Below the pieces are notes generated by a model. That model was not told where the DNA came from and did not search any database. It saw nothing but the letters and a program-made list of their open reading frames with translations. From Bacillota bacterium (lineage in GTDB: Bacteria > Bacillota > Clostridia > Lachnospirales > Lachnospiraceae): DNA of 64,000 nt. Shown here piece by piece: positions 8,172-15,846 of this stretch. The stretch lies in contig JAEYGZ010000040.1 in assembly GCA_023409535.1 (NCBI GenBank), forward strand, positions 109,928 through 173,927. Direction: 5' to 3'. Within the stretch, counting starts at the first letter, position 1. Each line of letters opens with the position of its first letter. Position numbers and translations under genes: made by a program.

Positions 8172-8711
8172 ATGGGAAAAGAAAATTTTAAACTGGAAGG
8201 TTCCGTACCAAAAGAGGCTGCGGTGAACGAAGTCCGGAAGGCGGCCAGACAATTTGCACTCTTATATTTTCACTTCAGTAAAGTGTTGTATGACCGTTTT
8301 GGTCCGGAAGAGGCAAAGGAGATTATTCAGCAGGCAGTCTTTGAACAAGCGGTGGACCGCTCGGACCAATTGAAGGAGAAGGCGGCAGCACAAGGGTTAA
8401 AGACAGATACGGTAGAAGACTTTATTAAAGTCATTGATCTGCCGTTCATGGGCTGGATACCGGAATGGGGAGAGGACCACTGCCCATATGGCGAAATCTG
8501 GAGGGAATACATAAAGAAGTACGAATGGTTTAAAGAGATAGCCCCCTTTTACTGTGATGTCATTGATACAACAACGATTGAGAACTTCACCGGGCATCTT
8601 TCCCACAGAATACTCCAAAATGTTATATTAGAAGGGAACAGCTGTAAGCGGGAATATTTTGAAAGTGAAAAGGTGAAGAAAGGAGAGTTTACCTATGGCA
8701 AAAAAGAGTAG
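8172..8711 (+). CDS. L-2-amino-thiazoline-4-carboxylic acid hydrolase-like protein
   Basis: About 179 soluble residues. The ATG at 8172 lies 9 nt from TAGGAG and is preferred over the ATG at 8166. The pattern FALLYFHFSKVLYDRFG ... MGWIPEWGEDHCPYGEIW ... CDVIDTT resembles the ATC hydrolase family, whose founding members open the thiazoline ring of ATC to give S-carbamoyl-cysteine on the way to L-cysteine. Many uncharacterised clostridial homologues exist and need not use ATC. The gene overlaps the following permease by 17 nt, so its function is tied to the importer. Assignment is by recognised pattern, moderate confidence. Confidence 0.62.
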   Translation: MGKENFKLEGSVPKEAAVNEVRKAARQFALLYFHFSKVLYDRFGPEEAKEIIQQAVFEQAVDRSDQLKEKAAAQGLKTDTVEDFIKVIDLPFMGWIPEWGEDHCPYGEIWREYIKKYEWFKEIAPFYCDVIDTTTIENFTGHLSHRILQNVILEGNSCKREYFESEKVKKGEFTYGKKE

Positions 8712-9480
8712 GGGAATCAGAAAGAAGTTTACACTGATTCAGCTGCTGCAGCTGCTGACGGTTATCGCACTTTTACTTTACATGCAGATTGCGGTTGATA
8801 CAGGAAAAATACAAAAAGTGTTTTTGGCTACCCCTACCTCCATAGTAAAAAAGGGAATCGATGTGATTGTTGACGGTACGCTGTTACCGCATTTCATTAT
8901 TACCATGGAAGAGGTTCTCGTTGGTTATGGTATTGCGATGATCGTCGGAATCTTTTTCGGGTTAATCTGGGTTCTGTTTCCTAAGGTAGAGGAATATATG
9001 GATATGTTTTGTGCCGCAATTATGGCGGTACCGAAGACTGCAATTCTTCCGCTCTTAATTCTCTGGTTTGGAATCGGGTTTCAATCAAAGGTTATCTTAA
9101 TCTTTTTATTCGGTGTTTTTACAATTCTTTATAATACGGTTACCGGTGCCAAGCAGTGTAAAACAGAATACCTGAAGGTTGCAAGAGTGTTTCAGGCAAA
9201 CCGGTTTCAAACCGTTTTTAAAGTAATCATTCCGGCTGCCCTGCCCTCCATATTTAACGGGTTGCGGCTGGCAATCGCCACCGCGCTGACTGGTGTGGTA
9301 TTTTCAGAGATGCAGGCGGCAAAGGCAGGACTTGGTTATTTGCTCTCACAGGCACAGACATTATTAAATACACCGCTTATGTTTTTTATCATTATTCTGG
9401 TGACAGTTATTTCCGTATTGCTGGTAAAACTGGTTTCCATGGTCGAATACATGGTATGCCACAAGTGGAGGCGCGTATAG
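8695..9480 (+). CDS. ABC transporter permease, nitrate/sulfonate/taurine type (SsuC-like)
   Basis: A 261-residue membrane protein with about six hydrophobic segments: near residues 14-32, 70-95, 105-130, 135-150, 185-205 and 225-248. It carries the BPD_transp_1 EAA-like loop (FKVIIPAALPSIFNGLRLAI, near residues 180-199), which docks to the ATPase. It starts inside the preceding gene (coupling) and is followed by a lipoprotein and an ATPase that complete an SsuABC/TauABC-type importer. Known relatives import sulfonates, taurine, nitrate, pyrimidine precursors or thiazole compounds. The neighbours argue for a small heteroatom-rich nutrient rather than nitrate. Confidence 0.9.
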   Translation: MAKKSRGIRKKFTLIQLLQLLTVIALLLYMQIAVDTGKIQKVFLATPTSIVKKGIDVIVDGTLLPHFIITMEEVLVGYGIAMIVGIFFGLIWVLFPKVEEYMDMFCAAIMAVPKTAILPLLILWFGIGFQSKVILIFLFGVFTILYNTVTGAKQCKTEYLKVARVFQANRFQTVFKVIIPAALPSIFNGLRLAIATALTGVVFSEMQAAKAGLGYLLSQAQTLLNTPLMFFIIILVTVISVLLVKLVSMVEYMVCHKWRRV

Positions 9481-9598
9481 GGAATGCCCGGGAAAGCGGC
9501 TTTAATGAGTAATCCTCCAGGTGCAAAGACTTTCAGAGAAAAGCAGCGCAGGGAAGAAATATTGAAACAGATAACGACTATGAAAGAGGAGAATGATT

Positions 9599-10714
9599 AT
9601 GAAAAGAAAGAAAACAGCACTTATTTTAGCATTTGCATTACTGGTAGGAATTTTAGCAGGCTGCAAAAATACCAACGGCACAGACACAAATAATGCAGCC
9701 ACAGCCACAGTGAAACCTACCGATGGTGCCCAGGCTGCGAATGGTGCGGCAGAACCGGAAGCTACCGGCGAGGATTCCCCCGAGGGACCTGAAACAATTG
9801 TACTTCGTTCCAGCTTTGCACAGGGAATGACAGGTGCGGTAAATAATTTCGCCATCCAAAAAGGCTTATATAAGGAACTTGGCATTGAATTTGAAAATGT
9901 GCAGAATACGGAGGGAAATGCGGGCGTACTTTCCTTAATAACAAGAGGTGAAATCGATATTGCGGACGGTGACCCCAGCTCCTACATACCGGGTATCTAT
10001 AATGGAGTTCCTGCAAAATTGGTAGGAAATATGTGGAGATATTCCGGCTGCTTCTGGTTAATTGCCAACAATGATATTCAGAGCTTCGAGGATTTAAAAG
10101 GAAAAACCATCGGTGCGCAAGGTGCGGCAGGCGGTATGAGACTTTCCGTATTGAAGATGCTGGAGAAGAATAATATCAACTCCGACGAAGTGACACTGGT
10201 AGCAAACGGAGCTTATCAGGATGCGTATGCCACCTTGCTGTCCGGCGAAGTTGATGCAACCATAATTCATAATCCCTTTGCGGCATTGGCGGAAGCAGAG
10301 GGTACGGGACATGCCCTTGGCAGAGCATGGGATTATATCCCCGACTATTATACCGGAACAATTATTGCCAGCAATACGATTATCCAAAATGAACCGGAAA
10401 AATTGCAGAGATTTCTAATTGCTTACTATCAGGTGCACGAGAAAGTCAAAAACGAATACTTTGATGAATTTATAGAATGGGCCGCACAGCAGATGAACAC
10501 GACTCCCGAGATTATGAAAAAGGCAGTAAATTCAGAAATTGACGTATGGCTTGATTATCCGGTCATTCCGGTAGACCGCTTGGAAACAACCTTTCAATAT
10601 TTAAAGGAATACGGTTGGGTTGAAGAGGATGTGGACTATTCCGATACTTATACCAATGAATTCGCTCAGGTTGCGGCGGATACCCTTGGACTGATAGATC
10701 CCGAAAAAAAATAA
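9599..10714 (+). CDS. Lipoprotein substrate-binding protein, NMT1/SsuA type
   Basis: 371 residues. The ATG at 9599 lies 7 nt after AGAGGAG; an ATG 6 nt upstream is too close. A signal peptide ends in the lipobox LAGC (Cys near residue 22), followed by a Thr/Ala/Glu-rich linker to about residue 60, then an NMT1-like periplasmic-binding fold: FAIQKGLYKELGIEFE, EIDIADGDPSSYIPG, and DLKGKTIGAQGAAGGM. The latter is the typical loop after the first crossover. The protein would sit on the outer face of the membrane and feed the SsuC-like permease. The 118 nt between the permease and this gene contains no other convincing feature. Confidence 0.9.
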   Translation: MKRKKTALILAFALLVGILAGCKNTNGTDTNNAATATVKPTDGAQAANGAAEPEATGEDSPEGPETIVLRSSFAQGMTGAVNNFAIQKGLYKELGIEFENVQNTEGNAGVLSLITRGEIDIADGDPSSYIPGIYNGVPAKLVGNMWRYSGCFWLIANNDIQSFEDLKGKTIGAQGAAGGMRLSVLKMLEKNNINSDEVTLVANGAYQDAYATLLSGEVDATIIHNPFAALAEAEGTGHALGRAWDYIPDYYTGTIIASNTIIQNEPEKLQRFLIAYYQVHEKVKNEYFDEFIEWAAQQMNTTPEIMKKAVNSEIDVWLDYPVIPVDRLETTFQYLKEYGWVEEDVDYSDTYTNEFAQVAADTLGLIDPEKK

Positions 10715-10729
10715 GTGAGGATGTAAAGC

Positions 10730-11515
10730 ATGCCTACAATTGAAGTAAAAAATATCTATAAGTCTTATACCAGTAGCGACAGTCAGGAGATCCACGCACT
10801 GCAGGATATAGAGCTTACGGTTCATGACGGAGAATTCGTATGCATTGTAGGACCCAGCGGCTGCGGCAAGTCAACCTTGCTTGAGATAGTGGCAGGCCTT
10901 CTTGATGCTACCAGCGGTGCAATACTGCTTGACGGGCAAAAAGTGAATGGAACCAGCCGTGATATCGGTGTGGTTTTTCAGGATCCATCGCTTTTTCCGT
11001 GGAGAGTAGTGGAAAAGAATATTGCATTTGGAATGGAAATTGCAAATATACCGAAGGAAAAGCAAAAAGAACAGCTCTATAAATATATAAATATGGTTAA
11101 TCTCAATGGGTTTGAACATAAGTATCCTTCCCAGCTCTCAGGAGGGATGCGCCAGAGAGTTGGAATTGCAAGAACACTTGCCATGGAACCCAAGGTCATT
11201 CTTATGGACGAGCCGTTTAGTGCGGTGGACCACTTGACCAGATGCACACTGCAGGAAGAGCTGATTCAGATTTGGGAGAAGGAGAAAAAGACCATTCTCT
11301 TTGTAACGCATGATATTAACGAAGCGGTTTTTCTGGCTAACCGCGTGGTACTCTTAAGCACGAGACCGGGGCAGATTCAAAAGATCTATGATATCCCCTT
11401 TCCGCAGCGGAGAAACCGGAATGATAAAGCACTATTTGACATTGCAGCACAGATCATGATGGACATTAATGGCAGCGGAAAGCAGATTCCGGCTGATTAT
11501 TACGGCAACCTGTAA
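10730..11515 (+). CDS. ABC transporter ATP-binding protein, SsuB/TauB type
   Basis: 261 residues with Walker A GPSGCGKST (about 43-51), Q-loop VFQDPSLFPW, signature LSGGMRQRVGIART, Walker B VILMDEPFSAVD and H-loop FVTHD. The 'FPW' after the Q-loop is characteristic of the nitrate/sulfonate/taurine subgroup. It lies 15 nt after the binding protein and completes the importer encoded from 8695. Confidence 0.92.
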   Translation: MPTIEVKNIYKSYTSSDSQEIHALQDIELTVHDGEFVCIVGPSGCGKSTLLEIVAGLLDATSGAILLDGQKVNGTSRDIGVVFQDPSLFPWRVVEKNIAFGMEIANIPKEKQKEQLYKYINMVNLNGFEHKYPSQLSGGMRQRVGIARTLAMEPKVILMDEPFSAVDHLTRCTLQEELIQIWEKEKKTILFVTHDINEAVFLANRVVLLSTRPGQIQKIYDIPFPQRRNRNDKALFDIAAQIMMDINGSGKQIPADYYGNL

Positions 11516-11541
11516 AGGATTGAGAAAGGAAGGAAGAGAGA

Positions 11542-12420
11542 ATGTTTCGAGATACAAGTATGGATTATCTTACCGCTGATGAATCGAAGGAGATATGGAA
11601 CAATAATATGCGGCTGACAGACGAAGAGTTTTTGGCGATGGATGAGGTGGAATTTCGCGCAAGAGTCAGGGAGCGTTCCCATCATACACTGGAAATACAG
11701 GTGTATGCAACTGCGTACCGCCATAAAAAGCTGGGAGAGAAACAGGCAGATTACACGAAGCATCTGCTGGAGCTGTGGATCAAAAGAGGTCTTTCAAAGG
11801 CTCTCCCCGAATATCGTTATGCGTCCTTTCTGGTAGAAGCAGCGGAAAAGCTCATAAGAGGAGAAGAGGTTGATCTGAGCGCATTTCAACCAACACCGGT
11901 AACTGAGGAAATGGAAGAGGCATTTTATACGATTGTAAGGGAACGGCGTTCCGTCCGTGAATTCACAGACCAGGAGGTGCCGGATGAATTGATCGATAAG
12001 ATTTTGGAAGCCGGACTCTGGGCGGCACATGGCTGCAATGTACAGTCCATTCGTTATATTGTTGTCCGTGATAAGAATGAACCGGGCTTATTCAGAGGAA
12101 GCGATGTTCCGGGGGGGCCGGTGCATTTGGTGATTTTGCAGGATATGCGCTGCTACCGTGCCAATTCATTTACCCCGGTAAGAAATCAGCTTCTGGATGC
12201 GGGGGCCGCCGGTCAAAATATCGTACTTGCGGCACATGCGGTAGGCTTAGAGGGGGTATGGCTGACATTCAACGAAACAATGTGTGAACGGCTGAAAAAA
12301 AGGTTTGAATTGCCGGATTATATACGTCTCGTGACCTATGTGGACGTCGGTTATGGCGACCAGACGCCGTATGCTCCTCAAAGATGGGATGTAAAGGACA
12401 CCATCCTGGGCAGATATTAA
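11542..12420 (+). CDS. Nitroreductase-family flavoprotein with N-terminal helical extension
   Basis: 292 residues. The C-terminal part (about 125-292) is a nitroreductase fold: RERRSVREFTDQEVPDELI (FMN-phosphate contact), AGAAGQNIVLAAHAVGLEG and a final strand-helix. The first 125 residues form a helical, charged region that is not part of the usual 180-220-residue enzyme; I do not recognise it. Nitroreductase-fold enzymes reduce nitro, enone, quinone or ring C=N bonds, or perform dehalogenation, with FMN and NAD(P)H. Being in the operon of an ABC importer and two hydrolases, it probably carries out a redox step on the imported compound. Start supported by GGAAGAGAG. Confidence 0.82.
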   Translation: MFRDTSMDYLTADESKEIWNNNMRLTDEEFLAMDEVEFRARVRERSHHTLEIQVYATAYRHKKLGEKQADYTKHLLELWIKRGLSKALPEYRYASFLVEAAEKLIRGEEVDLSAFQPTPVTEEMEEAFYTIVRERRSVREFTDQEVPDELIDKILEAGLWAAHGCNVQSIRYIVVRDKNEPGLFRGSDVPGGPVHLVILQDMRCYRANSFTPVRNQLLDAGAAGQNIVLAAHAVGLEGVWLTFNETMCERLKKRFELPDYIRLVTYVDVGYGDQTPYAPQRWDVKDTILGRY

Positions 12421-12465
12421 TTATAGTTCTTACGGAAGGGCGAAGGGAAAGAATAGAGGAAGCAT

Positions 12466-13158
12466 ATGAATATTATTATCATCGGAGGCAGCCGTGGAAT
12501 CGGCAAGGCGATTGCAAAGGAACTGATTCGTGACGGCCATCGTATCCTCCTAACCGGCAGGGATGAGCAAACACTTCAGGAAGCAGCAGAGGAGTTACAG
12601 GCAGATACTTTAATCTTTCCTATGGATGCGGCGCAGCCGAAAAGTGCGCAGCAGCTCCTTGCTTTCGTAAGGAGCAAAGAGTTTAAGGCAGACGGATTGA
12701 TACTGAATGCGGCAAAATTTCCGGAGCGTAACGCACAGCGCTCGGTGATTGAGCCGCGGGCAGATGAACTTCTGGATATGCTGGATGCGAATGTGGTTGC
12801 ACATTACCGTTTGGTGCAGACTTTTTTACCGGAGTTAAAGAAAGGAAGCAGAATTGTTATTATTGGATCCACGGCAGGTATTCGTAAGGACAAGGGCGGT
12901 ATCTATGGAATCTCCAAATGGGCGCTGCGGTCCTATGCATATAATCTTCGGGAGGAAGTAAAGCCCTATGATATTGGAGTTTCCTTGATTCATCCGGGCG
13001 GCACCTTTACGGAAACAAGAAAAAAACAAGGAGCGGAGGATACAACGCTTTTAGAAACCTCTGACCTTGGAATACTGGCAGCAACACTGTTCCGGCTGTC
13101 GGGACAAGCCGTTGTTGAAGAAGTATCCATTCGGCCAATCATCGGCGATACCTATTGA
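12466..13158 (+). CDS. Short-chain dehydrogenase/reductase
   Basis: 230 residues with the NAD(P)-binding GGSRGIG (about 7-13), LNAA in place of NNAG, the catalytic Ser in IIGSTAG and the YGISK (YxxxK) catalytic pair. The dinucleotide-binding LLTGRD indicates an Arg after strand 2, favouring NADPH. It is 45 nt after the nitroreductase-family gene and ends the operon before a strong terminator. Substrate unknown; likely a carbonyl/alcohol step in the same pathway. Confidence 0.88.
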   Translation: MNIIIIGGSRGIGKAIAKELIRDGHRILLTGRDEQTLQEAAEELQADTLIFPMDAAQPKSAQQLLAFVRSKEFKADGLILNAAKFPERNAQRSVIEPRADELLDMLDANVVAHYRLVQTFLPELKKGSRIVIIGSTAGIRKDKGGIYGISKWALRSYAYNLREEVKPYDIGVSLIHPGGTFTETRKKQGAEDTTLLETSDLGILAATLFRLSGQAVVEEVSIRPIIGDTY

Positions 13159-13205
13159 TACCAAATAAAACAGAGACTGCTGCACAAAAGATAAACAGGT
13201 TTTGT

Positions 13206-13245
13206 AAAGGATCGGGTGTATAACAATACAGCCGATCCTTTTGTC
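13206..13245 (+). terminator. Terminator of the amidohydrolase/SsuABC operon
   Basis: A 10-bp perfect stem AAAGGATCGG (13206-13215) with CCGATCCTTT (13232-13241) is followed by TTG and a T-rich stretch. It closes the operon that starts at 6637. Confidence 0.75.
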
Positions 13246-13468
13246 GATTCATATAAATCCGAAGTAAATCCATTCCGTGCGGCAACTCTTTTCAGGATAT
13301 TGTAATGCTGGTTTAAAATGTGAGTGATATTGATCGGCACTTTTTGTCGAATTGAGAATATTATGATTATACGGATTAAAATATTTATGTCAAATTATCA
13401 GCTGTTATCTTTAAGCAGTATATAACTTATTTCTTATGCCGAAGTATTAGATAGAGGGGATAGAATAT
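13246..13468 (+). other. Intergenic stretch before the P1 peptidase gene
   Basis: Together with the terminator this gives about 310 nt without a gene. The sequence is AT-rich and must contain the promoter of the next gene; several TATAAT-like words occur (for example near 13424) but no well-spaced -35 is clear. I see no riboswitch-like fold or repeat. Confidence 0.4.
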
Positions 13469-14437
13469 ATGAAGAAGGAAGAATTCAATTATATGAAAAA
13501 TACAATGGGAGGGCTTACGGATGTTCCGGGTATTTTGGTTGGAACTGCAGAGGACGAAAGCGGACGCACCGGATGTACAGTAATTATTTGTCCAAACGGA
13601 GCAGTTCCCGGTGTGTCTGTTGTTGGAGGAAACCCCGGTACAATGGAGACAGATAGTATCCGTCCGGGTACCAATGAGGATCCGGTTCAGGCCGTTCTGC
13701 TCACCGGCGGAAGCAGATTTGGATTAGCTGCGGCAAGCGGTGTAATGCGCTGGCTATATGAACGGCAAATTGCGGAGGTACCTCATGTACCGGCAGCTGT
13801 CATTTTCGATCTCCTCTATGCAAGGGGATCAAACCCGCCTGATGCGGCCTTGGGATATGCCGCATGTCAGACGGCAAATACAGGCCCTGTAAAAGAAGGA
13901 AATGTGGGTGCCGGTGCAGGGGCAACAATTGGAAAATTCTACGGAATACCAATGAAGGGCGGACAGGGTACCGCATCTATTCATATTCCCGGAGGTCCTG
14001 TAGTTGCGGCGTTAGCAGTAGTCAACCCGCTTGGAGATGTATGGAATCAAAGCCGTATCGTAGTCGGAGCGCAGCGTCCGGATGGTAAATTTGTTAATCA
14101 GACAAAATTAATGCTGGAGGGCGTACCGTCGCCGCTGTTTCACGAAATGAATACCACAATAGCTGTGGTAGCGACAACAGCACAACTTAACAAAGCAGAA
14201 ACCAGCCGTGTGGCAACGCTTGCCCAGGACGGAATGGCACGGGCTATTTCTCCGGTTCATTCGCAGTGGGACGGTGACACGATTTTTTGCCTTGCAACAG
14301 GTTCTGATGCAGCTTACTATAAAGGCGACGCTGCTATCACAGTGATAGGAACTGCGGCTGCTGTAGTGCTTGAGAAGGCGATTATCCGGGGAGCGCTGGC
14401 GGCGCAATCGGAAATAGTCTCAAATTTACCTGAGTAA
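13469..14437 (+). CDS. P1 (S58/DmpA-type) family peptidase or acylase
   Basis: 322 residues. The conserved glycine-rich core of DmpA/BapA enzymes is clear: GGSRFGLAAASGVM (about 80-93), EGNVGAGAGATIGK (about 143-156) and MKGGQG-TAS (about 162-170). Family members are Ntn hydrolases that cleave themselves just before the nucleophile. By position that would be Thr168, in place of the more usual Ser (Thr is known in ThnT). They act as D- or beta-aminopeptidases or amidases. No signal peptide, so a cytoplasmic enzyme. RBS GAGGGG is 9 nt upstream. The gene is monocistronic, flanked by gaps of about 300 nt. Confidence 0.85.
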   Translation: MKKEEFNYMKNTMGGLTDVPGILVGTAEDESGRTGCTVIICPNGAVPGVSVVGGNPGTMETDSIRPGTNEDPVQAVLLTGGSRFGLAAASGVMRWLYERQIAEVPHVPAAVIFDLLYARGSNPPDAALGYAACQTANTGPVKEGNVGAGAGATIGKFYGIPMKGGQGTASIHIPGGPVVAALAVVNPLGDVWNQSRIVVGAQRPDGKFVNQTKLMLEGVPSPLFHEMNTTIAVVATTAQLNKAETSRVATLAQDGMARAISPVHSQWDGDTIFCLATGSDAAYYKGDAAITVIGTAAAVVLEKAIIRGALAAQSEIVSNLPE

Positions 14438-14711
14438 ATATCAGAATTTATTTTCCTTTTATAGCCATTTATGATAAGATTTTAGATGTAATTTTTCCTG
14501 GACAAATATATGTATTGTGGATTATTATATCGAAGAGGCCGGAGCCGTCAGCACGAACGCTTTGAAGCTATAGAAACCTGGCTGTCAGGAGTATCAAAGC
14601 AAATCAGACAGATAAAACGGGAATAAACCATAGGATCTCATTAAGATATCAATAAAGCCAAGTGTAACAGGCATAACGGCATAAGCTATGAAATAGGAGA
14701 AGAACAGTAAC
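14438..14711 (+). other. Intergenic region with a 38-codon reading frame
   Basis: Between the P1 peptidase and the next membrane-protein gene. A short frame 14510-14626 codes for an Arg/Gln-rich helical peptide ending SKQIRQIKRE, which looks like the C-terminal tail of a larger, lost protein; it has no ribosome binding site. No terminator or promoter stands out. Confidence 0.3.
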
Positions 14712-15782
14712 ATGAACGATTTATTACAGCGGAGTAAATTTATAAATTGGGTCATCATTGTGCTTTTAGCAGGCCTGTTTGTATTTGCCAATTTACCGAT
14801 CATGATCATCACTTACAGCTATCTGGCGGTGGTGATGATGATTCGAACCTGGCTGGGAGGTTTTAACAAGGGGGCGAAGATCGGGCTTAGCATTGCATAT
14901 GGGATGGTTGTAGCTATCCAGATTGTTTTCTGCGCGTTGGTTGTGTTTACTTTGCGGGGAACAGGGGTTATGTATTATCTGAGCAAGCTTTTTGCAGTTA
15001 CATTGGTGCTGCTGCCCCTTGCTGTTGAACGCTTTGTTACGGTAAATAAAAATACGGAGTTTTACCTGCCTTCGGTAGAGGATATAGCAGCCGTCAGCTT
15101 TTCGGCAATGAGAAACAGCCAGGATAAAATTACGGAAATGATGAACAGTATCTCAAAGGCTGCCAAAAGTGCTTCGCCGGAAAATCTCAAAACGGTATTG
15201 GACGGCCTGCGCCGTCATAGCGCCACGCAATATATTAATAACGGCACATTGACCGGCGCATATTTTGATCATGCCAATGCCAGCCTGGAGGACCCGCATC
15301 TCTATATTGTTATTTCCAACACCGGCAGCGCTGCCAGTGAAATTATCTCTGTTTTTACACAAAAGCAATATAACCATGCTTCTTTGTCATTTGACCGTGA
15401 CCTTGACACCATCATCAGCTATAACGGCGGTGCCAACGTGTATCCACCGGGTATGAACATAGAGACACTGGAACAGTTCCACCAAAAAGATGACGCATCG
15501 GTACTGGTATACAGCCTGCCTGTCACCAAACAACAAAAAAGTCTTATCATTAATAAAATTGCTGAAATTAACCGTGAAGGCAGCGCCTACAATATGATAG
15601 GGCTGATTGTGAAGCGTTCCTATAAACCGAACATTATGTTTTGTTCTCAATTTGTTTATAAAATGCTAAAATTGGCGGGAGTACAGTATTTCAACAAGAA
15701 AGAGGGTGAAGTTCGTCCCACGGACTTGATTGAATTGGATTATTACAAAAAGCTTTATTTTGAATATGAAATAAAATTCTAG
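14712..15782 (+). CDS. Membrane-anchored permuted papain-fold (YiiX/NlpC-P60-like) protein
   Basis: 356 residues. Three N-terminal helices (about 12-33, 55-80, 86-104) anchor the protein; a charged helical linker (about 120-190) leads to a C-terminal domain. This has the order His222 (QYNHASLSFD) then Cys311 (FCSQFVYKML), that is, the His before the Cys. This is the circularly permuted NlpC/P60 arrangement seen in YiiX/YebB proteins, where the Cys motif reads CSxFV. Relatives act on amide or thioester bonds in cell-wall or lipid substrates; none is proven here. It is followed after 64 nt by a class V aminotransferase gene in the same direction, possibly co-transcribed. Confidence 0.7.
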   Translation: MNDLLQRSKFINWVIIVLLAGLFVFANLPIMIITYSYLAVVMMIRTWLGGFNKGAKIGLSIAYGMVVAIQIVFCALVVFTLRGTGVMYYLSKLFAVTLVLLPLAVERFVTVNKNTEFYLPSVEDIAAVSFSAMRNSQDKITEMMNSISKAAKSASPENLKTVLDGLRRHSATQYINNGTLTGAYFDHANASLEDPHLYIVISNTGSAASEIISVFTQKQYNHASLSFDRDLDTIISYNGGANVYPPGMNIETLEQFHQKDDASVLVYSLPVTKQQKSLIINKIAEINREGSAYNMIGLIVKRSYKPNIMFCSQFVYKMLKLAGVQYFNKKEGEVRPTDLIELDYYKKLYFEYEIKF

Positions 15783-15846
15783 TCAACATTTAACCTTCCT
15801 ATCAGGAATGCATACATTATATTGTATCTTACAAGGGGGGCTAAAT

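Noticed and set aside
9484..9693. 69-codon frame between the SsuC-like and SsuA-like genes
   Set aside because: It runs into the lipoprotein coding sequence in another frame and has no recognisable domain.
14510..14626. 38-codon small gene
   Set aside because: No ribosome binding site; looks like a fragment of a lost gene, so it is mentioned only in the intergenic entry.
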